Shown here one piece after another: positions 40,801 to 52,800 of a stretch of DNA of 53,433 bases. How positions within the stretch are numbered: the stretch's first letter is position 1; each line of letters opens with the position of its first letter. The notes below the pieces were generated by a model. The model saw only the letters and a list, made by a program, of their open reading frames with translations, did no database searches and had not been told where the DNA came from. The translations under genes were made by a program, and so were the position numbers. The stretch is from Euplotes aediculatus (Eukaryota > Ciliophora > Spirotrichea > Euplotida > Euplotidae), in NCBI GenBank assembly GCA_030463445.1, contig JAQGFW010012271.1, positions 1 to 53,433 of the forward strand. The letters run 5' to 3'.

Positions 40801-43800
40801 TTGATTGCAGTTGTAAATGATGAAGTCAAACTAAACTGAAGAGCATCTCCTCCAAATAAATTGTTTGAGTCGTAAACAAAGTTTCTCGCTGCATACTTAG
40901 CTCTGTATGTTCTTCCTGGTATTAAATTTCCAATAGCAATAGTTGTTGTGAGAGAGTCAGATTTAACAACGAAAGATCCAGAATCTCCAAGCCCGTTATC
41001 AATCATTAAAATGTAGCCTGTGACGCTTGATCCTCCATTACTTGAAGTTGAGATTGGTGTCATGGTTATCGTAGCTGATGTCATTCCAATTGATGAAATA
41101 GCTGGAGGAACAGATGGTTTACTTGGAAGATTGGCTGCTACTATTTTAATTTGATTTGAATAAAGACTTTCTCCCATGTAGTTGACTGCAGTAACTTTAA
41201 ATCCATATAAAACTCCTGATGTAACTGCAGTATTCTGATAGTACCTAATTGCTGGATCAGTCTTTGAAGGAGCACTTGTATCTTCTACATAGAGTCCGCT
41301 ATCTGTAGCAAAGTAGACCTTGTAACCAGTAATCGGCATTCCTCCATTATCGGTTGGCTCATCCCAACTGATCTTTATTTGAGTCTGAGATCTGCTTATT
41401 AGTCTAATGTTAACTGGAGGATCTGGGACAACTGCAGCATAAATTGGAATTGAAGGAGAACTTAAGGCAGACGCTCCAGCTTCATTTACAGCTTGAACTT
41501 GGAATAAATAGGCAAAGCCTGGATCACTTATAGATGCGGTGTAGAACCTTGATAGACCCAAATAAACCTGAACATAAGTAGAAGAATACTCTGGCTTCAT
41601 GTAGAGAATGTAATACTTAATTGCTGAAGATCCGTCGCTAGTTGGAGCAGCCCATGAAACAGTAATCGAATATTGAGATTGAGAAACGTACTGAGGAGCT
41701 GTTAAACCAGAGGGTGAATCAATTGTCTTTACTATTACAGTATTACTACTGCTGCTTTCACCTCCAATAAGATTCGAAGCTGTTACGAAATAAGTGTATG
41801 TTGTTCCTGCTGTTACTGACGAATCAACATAAGTTAACACAGAGGTAGATAATGTTCCTAATAAAGTTGGCACTATCTCATCAGTTGATTGTCTGTAAAG
41901 TTTATAGCTTGATAGTGCTTGACCACCGTTAATTAGTGGTATGTCCCAACTCAAACTAACTTGAGTTTCAGTCACAGATATTACTGCGAGGTTTACAGGA
42001 GGACTTGGTGGTGCTCATACCAAAAATGTATAGGAGTTTGAAAAAGGAGAACTACCTACAAGATTTGTGCTTGAAACTCTAAATGTATATTGATTTCCAT
42101 AGATCAATCCTTCAATAGATGCAGTATTACTAATTCCAAAATATACTACTTTTGTGTCAATCGATCCTTTTGCTTCATTCCAAGTGTCCTCGACTAAAGT
42201 ATATGCTAATATTGAAGATCCACCATTAACTGCTGTTGCTATCCACGAAAGTTGGAGAGAATTAGAAGTTCTAGTAACAACTGAAATAGCTCCTGGAGCT
42301 GATGGTAGGGCAGCAGCTGTTAATGTAGTAGTATTACTCTGGTCACTTTCTAACGGATTGAGAGCTGTTACCCAGAACTCATAGCTATTTCCAAGCACTA
42401 ATCCTGAAATAGTAGCTGATGTGATTGCTGCACTACTTGATCCATCATAAACAACTGAGGTTGTGCTAGCTGATACATTTAACATGTAAAGTTTATAGCC
42501 TGTCAATGGAACAAATCCAGTATTATCTGGTGGAGTCCAGCTTAACATTATGTTTGATGTTGAGTCTCCATTATCTGTAGAGCCAGTTCGAATGAGAGAA
42601 GTTGGAGCTCCTGGTTTAGACATAGCTATTAAATAATATGCATCACTTTGAGGTCCTTCTCCGGCTTCATTATATGCTGAAACAGTAAATCCATATTGCA
42701 TTCCTACTGTTAAATTTGAAGCGGTGTATTCGTTAAGATCAGAATTTGAAATATCCTCTAACAAAGTGAAACCATAAGTTTTATATCCTTGATTATAGTA
42801 AACTCTATATCCAATAATGCCTGATTGAATTGTCCAATGAAGTTTAATAGAGCTTCCGAGGAATTCTGTACTTGAAGTATTTATAACTATTTGAGAAGGT
42901 AATGGCATTGCATAGAATTGTGAAATTGGGGAATAATCTCCAGCAACTATTGAGCCGCTTTTAGCTAAGACCTCAAATCTGTAGAGACTATTTGCTGTTA
43001 ATCCTGTCACATTATATTGTAAAACATTTGAATTGACTGCCATTATCCAATTAGCTACACCAGCAGTTCCTTCTCCTTCTACTAAATCATAGTAAAGTTG
43101 GTATTCAGTAATTGGTGATCCTCCATCTTCGAAAGCAGGTTCCCATTCAACGTATATACTAGAGGTTGTGCTTGAAATATAGGTTGGTCTACCTGGTTGT
43201 CCTGGAGGTGCAACTGTATATCATGTAACGACAGAGCTTTGTGGGCCGTTTCCTGCCTTATTTATAGCATAGCCAACTATTTGATATGTTCTTCGTGCGG
43301 ATAAACCAGTAATTGATGCAGTTAGTTGTCCTGAATCTAGCTTTCCGTTATATCCAATTGAATATGTATCTCCTCCAAGTCCATCATTAATAAGAATTAC
43401 ATATCCTTGAATTACAGTATTTGCAGGTGGAGTTACTTGATTCCATGAAATCATGCACGTATCTCTTGTTGAATTATAAACTGTTAAGGTTGGAGCAGAA
43501 GGTAAATCTACAGCGTAAAATGTTGCAGTATATGATTGGATTCCTTCTCCTATTTCTGTTTCTGAAGAGATGCTATATAAGTACGAATTTCCAGCTGTTA
43601 GTCCTGTGCTTATCGTATATGAATACACCGATGAGAGTACGCTTCCAATTTTAGTTCCGCCTTGATAAATATTATACTTTGTAATTGGAAGTCCATAAGA
43701 TTGAGCAGATGGTTCCCAGCTAAACTGAATAGAGCTTGATGTAGAACTAACTAAATATGGAGCATATGAGGGTGGGTCAGGATATTTTCCAGCTAATGTA

Positions 43801-46800
43801 GTAAGTTCTGAACTTGGATTACTCTCTCCTGCTCCATTGAATGCAGTAAAGGTGAACATGTACTCGCTTCCAAGATTAAGTGATGATATATTTGCATATA
43901 GTTTAGTTGGAATTACCTCTCCATCATATGCAAGTATAGTAGGGTAAGAACCATCACCTTTGTTCATATAAACTCGATATCCAGTAATTGGAATGCTTGA
44001 TATTGGAGAAGTCCATCCAATTATAAGGGAGTTTACATCTCTAGTAATGACAGTTGGTGTAGTTAAACTTGCAGGTACCGATGAAGCATACGCATACGTG
44101 CTAGTTGATGGAAGTCCTTCTGAAACACCATTCTTTGCAGAAACACGAATTGAATATTGAACATCAGCCGTCAATGACAGAGTGCTTAGTGTTGTTGAAC
44201 TAGAAACAGAATTCGAATTATATGATCCACTTCCAGTTTTATAATAAATAATATAGTTCGTTAGATATTGTCCTCCATCACTCACAGGTGGGTCCCATGT
44301 AATTGTTATAGATCCTGTTGAAGTAGATACAACTGAGAGATTGATTGGAGCACCTGGAGCTCCTGCAGCAATAAATGAGAGTGCTGGACTAGCTGATCCT
44401 TCTCCCGCAGAATTAGTTGCAGTAACTTGGAAATTATACTGAACAGACATTGCTAAGTTTGAAACTGTATATTGTAAAACTTCTGGTCTGCCTAATCCAG
44501 AGTAAACTACAGCATAATCAGAACTTGATTGAGTTATTTTTGAGTATAAGGTATAGCCAATTATGCTACTTCCTTGATTAGCGGGAGCTGTCCAAGAAAT
44601 AGTTGCTGAAATAGTTCCATCACTTTGAACTACAGGTATTCCTACTTGAGTTGGTACGACTGGAGCAGATGGAGTTCCAGCTACCACAAATGTAACTAAA
44701 TTTGACATATCACTTTCTCCAATTGCATTTGTTGAAGTTACTTGGACGTTTACTAAGGCAGAAGTTGACATTCCTGTTTGAGTCCAGACTAGGTTCGATA
44801 AATCTGTTATAACTTGACTACTATATGTTCCTGTTTGTCCTTCATCATAATAAACAGTATATGCTGATATTGGAACTCCTCCATTATCTGAACTTGTTTT
44901 GATAGTTAAAGTGATCGAAGTGCTTGTACTTGTACTTAATACAGGTGAGCTTGGTGAAGATGGTTTTGTTCCAATTGTTACTTGTAAAGAAGCTGAATCT
45001 GCGCTTTCTCCCCAATAATTTACTGCTCTAATAACTAAAGTGTAAACATCTCCTGTTGTAAGATTTGCTAAAGTAGTCTTTAGTGAAAGTCCACCGCTTC
45101 CTGTATCTGAAATCAGAGTGTAACCATTATCACCCAAATCATAAATTCTGTAGTCAATAGTTGGTTGATTATTTGCAATTGCAGTTTCTGCTGTCCAACT
45201 AACTACAAGACTTGAATTGGATGGTCTTGACACGACAGTTAAAGCGGAGGGTGCATTTGGAACAGATCCAATAGTCGTTAGTAAAGTTGGAGATGAATAA
45301 CCTGTTCCTACATCATTTGTAGCTTTGATACTTAGCGTGGCATCTGTCCCATATGCTCCAGATGAAGAAATATCTACATCAGCTTGTTTCATATCTGGAG
45401 TTATAATAAGTGAAGTCTGATCAACTCCGTTTAGAACAATTATGTACGAACGAATAGCAATACATCCAGTGTCAAGAGGTGGTTCCCAAGCAACAGTAAT
45501 TTTAGAATTCGGGACGCATCCAATTACTTTGAAATTAACAGGAGCTGATGGAATCTGTCCTACAAGTATTGAACTTTGAGCTGGCGTGCTTTCTCCTGCC
45601 AAATTAACTGCAGTTATCATGACTGTATAAGTACTTCCTCATTGAAGGGAATCTCCGTTTGAATCAGTTGTGAATATATAACTTAAAATTTCTGGAGTTC
45701 CTTCTGTACTATCCACAAATTGAGGATCTCCTCCAACACCATCTGAAATATAGAGACGATAACCATCAACATAGTCGCCATTATATGACGAAGGAACATT
45801 CCAGGTTGCTTTGATTTGGTTTTCTTTTGCTGTGAGAACAAGTGTCTGAGGAGATGAAGGAGGAATAGCGAAGTAAAATATTAAGCTGTCTGATAATAAA
45901 CTTTCTCCAATTTCATTCACAGATGAAATCTGAATTTTGTAGCTAGATCCTTGACTTAGTCCACTAAGTGAAAACTCTTGGGGTCCTAATGGTAGTAGTG
46001 TAGTGTTTAATGAATTATCTTTATAAACTTTAAAGCTCGTGATGCTATAGCCTCCATTGTTTGTTGGTGGTTCAAATGAAATATTTACAGTATCTGGAGA
46101 AACATACGATAAAACAGAGGGAATTGTGCTCATTTTTCCTGGAACTGATCCTGACTTTACAACGAGGGTAGCTTGACTACTAACTAAATCTCATGTAATT
46201 GCTTCAACAGCAAACAAATACTTCTTTAAAGGACTAATGGTTGGACTAATAACAGAATATTGTAGAACTGAAGAACTAGAGGAGCCATCGTATATTAAAT
46301 TCAAAGAAGGATAATAGAAGTCCTCCATATATAGTCTATACCCAGATATCGGACAACCTCCTAAGCTTGATGGAGCACTCCAAGTCAATGAAATTTGTGT
46401 TGTTGATTGAGAAGCGACAGCAAAATTTGTTGGAGAGCTTGGTACTGAAGCAGCATAAAATTCATATGGATCGCTGTATTCTCCAACACCGAGTATATTT
46501 TCAGCAGCTACCTGAACTCTATAAGTTAAAACTGAATTGAGAAGTCCTGTGAAATCATAAAATAGATTTGTTGTTGTGACCTCTGCTAAAAAGCTTGTAT
46601 TTGGTCCAGCGTCTCTTCTTACTCTATATTGAATAACTGGGGAACCTCCATTATAAGAGGGAACGCTCCATTGAACCTGAATGTCTGTTGTTGATGATGA
46701 TTTCCAATAAGGTCTACTTTGTTTGGAGGGAACACTTGCTGCTAAAACGGTGAGAGTAGATTGAGTGCTTTCTCCAACTATATTTACAGCAGAGACACCA

Positions 46801-49800
46801 ACTGAATATGAAGTACCAACTGTGAGTCCATAATACGTATAACTGTTTTCAGTATTTAGAGCTTGATATAGCAATTTTCCAGATAAATAGACTTTGTAAT
46901 TTGTAATAGTTGATCCACCGTTGCTTGCTGGAGTTTGCCAAGTAACTTTAACAGTTCCTGCTGGTAGAGTAGTGACTTCGACTCTCAAGAAATTCTGAGG
47001 AGCATTTGGTGTTTGAGCAAGAAGTATCGCAACTCCGTCTGATAAAGGTCCTTCTCCTTGAGAATTTACTGCAGAATATTTAAATCGATAGGTTAGACCT
47101 GTAGTTAAAGTTAAACTAGCTGTGTTATATGTTAAGCTGAGTCCATTGTTGATAGGTAAGCCAAATGCTCCACCGTTTCCATCGTCAATGTAGATATTGT
47201 AGTTTAGAATTGATGATCCTCCGTCTTCAACAACTGCATTGTACTGAATGTATATCACTGAACTAGTTGTTGAGGTTGGAACATTGCTTGGAGCATAAAC
47301 TGGCTTTGATGGAATTACTGCTGGGGTAAACCTATAAAAAGAAGTATAAGACTTTTAATATTTATGTCAGAAAAGGATCTGATTTAACAAATAGTTTCTA
47401 TTCTAAAGTATTCAAATGCACATACGAGCTTGAGTAAGGCCCTTGTCCGAGGAAATTGCTTGCTGCGACTCTGTATACTAACTTCTGTCCTGCAATTAGT
47501 CCATTATGCGTGAAGGTTAGACTAGTTTGATTTGAAAGATCCTGAAAACCTGATCCATATCCATAGTCGACTTGCAAGCGGTACTGGATAATCGTAATCG
47601 TAGTAGAATCACCTATTCCTGTATTAGTTGGTGCTGTCCACTGAAGCGTCAGTGAAGTTGTCTGATATGCTGATAAGCTAATCGATCCAGGAGCAGAAGG
47701 GAGAGCTGATGGAATAAGTGTTACCGCTGTGCTTGGAACGCCATTTCCAACTGAATTATCTGCGGTAATTGTAATAACTGTTGATACTCCAGGGGTCAGA
47801 GATGAAAGTGTAGTGGTCGTAACTACTCCAACAGATGCTGTAGATGAAGTTGAGCCTTGCACATATGTGATCTTATATCCAATTATACTACTACATCCGA
47901 CATCGGATGGGGCTGTCCATTTTATTGTGAGAGCTGAAGCAGAAAATGTTGTTGGATCTGTTGATTGCATCACAGATGTCACTATCATTGGAGAATATAT
48001 TGAAGATGATGTAAATGTAGTTCCAGAAATAGGAAGAGCTCCATCTTTTGGAGAGTAAAACTGAGAAGCTGGAATAACTTCTTGAGATTGAGATGCACTT
48101 AGCCATTCCAATATAATGTGAGCATCACCTGTAATGTCGTAGTACTCAACTGTAATTGGTATGTAGTTTGAAGCTGATAATAATATTGTAGGACTAGTAT
48201 AGGTTAGAGAACCTCCGTCTGCTACCGTTTGATTAAGTTGGTCAATTAATACTGTTTCTCCAATTGTTAATCTTACGCCATCGTTTACACGAACTATGAA
48301 GGTAAAGGCTTCAGAATAGGTTGGCTTTAAGAATCCAGTCCATTTTACAGATACATAGTCGCTTGCAAAGTTTGGAATAATATCTCCAGTACTCCAATCA
48401 ACATTTACTTGAGTTTCTCTTTGTACAAGGACCGGTGTTGATGCAAACCACCTATTTGAGTAATAATATGCATTTAGTCCTGAAAGTAAGAAATAGGCAT
48501 TAACTCCAACTGGACCTCACTCAGAAACACTTGTGCTTGTTGGAACTGGAATAGTTAAGCTTTGTTCATAAAGAGCACTTGATAAGGTCTTGACGGGTAC
48601 ATTTCCAGAAACTAATCCATGGTTTCCAATTAACTCATAAGCAATCTCGATCTGTTGAGAAGTAATGAGATTTCCAAATTGATCTTTAGCAACAATACTG
48701 AGGGTAGAAGCTGTTCCAATTGTAATTCCGCTTGGGAAAGTCAGAGTAGAAAGTTCAGGATCTGGATCACCTGCAATTAAGGTAACGGTGGATGTCTTAT
48801 TATTAGCTGTATCTCCATTTACAACGACGGTAACTGTGTAAGTTCCTGCAATATTTGCTTGATATTGAACCTGATAGGTTCCATCTTCATTATCGGTGAC
48901 CCAGGTTGAGCCTACACTTGTAGCTCCAGAGTAAAGAGTCGCAGTAACAGTATCTCCTCCTGTAGTTCTAGCATTTCCCTGGGTATCATAAAGCTTAGCA
49001 GTAAAGATTGATTGTATTCCAGCGATTGCACTTGTGAGTCCTGTGCCTGACAAAACAGTTTTCTGAGGATCAGTTGTTGTGTCACTTCAGCTGATAAGGA
49101 ATGGAGAGCCTGCAATATCAGAGAAAGAACCACTTCCGTTTGGCTGAACTTTAATTACCATTGAGTAGTCTCCAGTAGCCTTTAGAGTGTATGTAGCAAA
49201 GTAAACTCCATTAGATTGGGCAGCAATTACGGCAGAATCGGTAGTTAAAGCACTATTGAGATAGAAGGTTATCTGAAAAACATCAGATTGTTGAATTTGA
49301 AGATTTCCATAGATATCATATGCAGATAATGTTATTGATTCGCTCACACCAGCAACTGCTTTACTGTAATCTCCTTGGATTGTTACGTTGCTTGAGCTGG
49401 TAGTTGAAGGTTGAACCACAAGGGTCATTGGCGTTGTTTCAGAGTAAAGCGTGTAGTACAAGTATTCAGACGGCACGACCTGCTGAGCAATCTGAGCCGA
49501 CTCCCAGAGCAGTCTGAGCTGAGTGGCGCCCGCCTTCGTCGAATATTGTAGAATCAGATCGTATGCAGTGCCTTGCACGAGGTCCACGTCTGCGTAGTAC
49601 TCGCCAGATCCATAGACAACCGAAGCTGCGGACGAGTCAAGCGATATCAAGGTTTGTGAGTTGAGTGCAAGATTGATTGTTGCAAAGTTAACAGAATCGA
49701 CTCTGAATCTGTATGTGCCGCTCTGAGGAACTTGAAGTTGGCCTTCCCATTTCACAGAAAAGTATTTTGATGGTAATAACGGAACAGCAGATAGATATCC

Positions 49801-52800
49801 AGAATTAATATCAATTATAGGATCGATTTGAGTATAGTACTGTGGAGTCTGTCCTTGATGATAGTAAGTCGAGAAAGCCTCTATAGCATTAAAGAAAGAA
49901 ACTGTTTTGTAGTATGTAGCTCTAAGACCTCCATTTCTTGTAACTCCGATGACAACAGACTTTGACTCTGCAACATTATTTGAATAATCAGCTTGGTAAT
50001 ATCCATATTGGAAGGTCATAGGAAGTATATTAATCGAATTTGCAATTGGAGAATATATGCTAAGGAAAAATGAAGGATTTGTTGCATCATTCACCACAAT
50101 ATTTGAAAAGTAGTCTCTAGCTTGAACTTTGTATGTCTCTGTAGTTCCTGCAACTATTGTACTTGAAGGAGAAACAAAAGATGATTTAGTTGCTTGTGCT
50201 GGTCCAGGAGAAACTACGATTCCCATGTAAGGAGAATTTGCAATTTGATTAGAACCCGTCGAATCTGTAATTTTAAGAGTATACGTTGAGACCTTTGAAA
50301 ATTGTTGAACACATGAATATGTTCCATCTCCGTTTGAAGCAGGAGTAATAGAAGTAACGATGTTATCTGTATCTGTCAAAGTAACTATGAATACCTCGCT
50401 TGTCGAGGCTGGTCTCAAATTCTGATATGCATCTCTTGCTTCAATATTAAACTCTATCAAATCTCCAGCTTTATAGCTTTTAGAAAACTGAGTAATTGTT
50501 GTCTTCGTAGGATCAGTAGTCGCAGCTGGATTCACAGTTATTGAGAAAGGTGATTGGGAAATGTTCAGTCCTTGAATCGTAACAAAGAGAAGACTATCAC
50601 CAGCTAAGGTTGGAGTAAACGAAACAGTATAAACACCTGCTCCTGCTGGGTTGTCAGTAATCGTGCCAGCTAATACAAGGCTTGATGAAGAGTACGTTAG
50701 CTGCACGCTTGATGCACTTACTGAAGAGATCAGAGTCTGAGCATTATTCGAATAAAAGTCTCTTCCTTGAATCTGGAATGTTGATGTGACTCCAGCTACA
50801 GCTGTTGTTGGTACCCCTAAAGGAACTGATTGAGGGGCATACACTTCAACTGGAGAGACAGTGAACGTCGAGAATGGAGATCCAGTCATTTCTATAGAAT
50901 TTATCTTCACATCTAGAGTAAATTGTCCAGCTTTGAATATTGTGACTTGGCCTATGTATTTCCCAGTTCCAAGGTCTTCAACGGCTCCAGCAATGTCAAC
51001 TCCGTAAATTTGCTGCCAGTTGGTTAGATCTGCAACGCTTATAGGCGAAGTATAGGAGTTTGCATTTTGGAAGTAAGCCATTATGGATATATCGGTTGAT
51101 TGACCTCCTGTAGTAATCGCTGAACCATATAAGTCCTTAGCAAAAATTGAGAAGAAGTAAGTTGATCCAGCATCAATATTTATAGGTGTAGAGATTGTGG
51201 TCGTCGAGGCCGTTGGGCTGATGTCTCCTGTCGTGACAATTACGGTAAATGGACTTCCACTGATAGAAACACCAAGCAAAGTTATCGACATAGTATATGT
51301 TGAGGCCATCATAGGTACGTAAGAAGCTGTATAGATACCAGTTGGACCCTGATAGACCGCAGTAAATGAGAGATCACCATTTAGACTTCCATCTGCATTC
51401 ACTAAGGTTATTGCATAGTTATCGTTCTGGTTATCAATTGGAGCAGAAGCAAAATCGCGACTTATGATTTGGAATTGAGAGAGTTTTCCAGCTATTCCAC
51501 TTGTTAGTCCGGCACCTGAAGCTGTTGACTTTGAAGCAACACTTGGCCCTGTACTGACTGTTATTTGGTAAGGAGAGGATCCAACATATCTGGGGTAGTA
51601 TAAGGCAGTGCTTGGAATAATCGCTTTAGGGATAGATAAAGAAGACCAGTATAGTTTAACTCTTGCTCCTCCTTGTTCTTCTTTGTACTCTAGCTTGATA
51701 TCATAAAACTTGCCTTGTTCTAAATAGTTGGTAAAGATTTGATCTTCTCATCATGTGTCCCATCTGTCTATCTTTAGCACTCCATCGAAGTATAGTCTTA
51801 CACCATCGTCTGCCTCTACTGTAAAGAAGAAGTCTTCTGTAAGTGGAGCTTTTATTCTTGCATACCATCTTGCTGAAACAAAATCTGAAGCAGATGGTGT
51901 TATCAATCCTGTTCCCCAATCGTGGTTAATATTAGGCTCTATTGCAGTTACAGCTGGAGTTCCATCCATAAAGACATTTTCGAAGTATTCAGCATAAGCT
52001 CCACCTACTTGTGAAAGGAAAACTGAAACCGTCACAATTCCGTCTAGAGGAACAAAATATGTTGAAGAGTAAGTTCCATCTCCATTGTCTGTCATTGTAT
52101 TCATTATTGGCGCGCTTAAGATGCTTGTTGCTGAGGTGATTGGCTCTCATTCAAAGTTTGTAGTTCTTGTTCAAGCATTGGTGACAACTAATTCGAATAT
52201 GTCTCCACCAACTCCTCTGTTTGTTCCTGATGAATCTTTGGCTAGTACATCAACTTCAGCGGTCACGTATGCTCGAATTGTGCCGATTCCTGTCCCTGAA
52301 ACTACAGAAGTTGTAGGGCTTGTTTCTGAAGCCAATATGACTGTTGTCTCTGCGCTGTTTGGTCCAACTCCGACCCAGTTCAAAGCTCTTACACGAAAAG
52401 TGTATGTGGTGACTTGAAGAGCTGCAGAATTGTATTGAGTGATGTCGAGAATTCGTGTTCCTGGATTTTCTGAACCATCATAAATTTGTGTGTAAGATCC
52501 TCCACTCTGTTTCATGTCAACTTGGTATCCAAGAATTGGAGTTCCACCATTTGAAGTTGGAGGTGACCACTCGATAACAATTTGATCTAGATCTTGGATA
52601 AGAACAGATGGAGCGTTTACAGCGCCAGGCAAGTCTGCACACATCATGGATACACCAACTGAATATCCTGAAGAGATTCCTCCAGATGTGTACTGCAATT
52701 GAACCGTCATAAGCTTGCCTGTTGCAGATCCGCAGGGTATAGTATCCGTCAGCCCTGTGGTTACTGCTTTAATTGTTTCTGCATTAAGCTATAAAGGCTT

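Noticed and set aside
1-52104. Reading the locus as dozens of separate minus-strand genes or a decayed pseudogene
   Set aside because: The apparent ends are all UGA at positions where sister repeats have Cys, the frame is constant between introns, and domains continue across each break.
282-52104. UGA as tryptophan, as in several other ciliates
   Set aside because: UGA aligns with UGY Cys in the G-G-C-P-I and Y-A-C-x-x-P motifs and in the F-domain Cys loops; conserved FN3 Trp is always UGG where checked.
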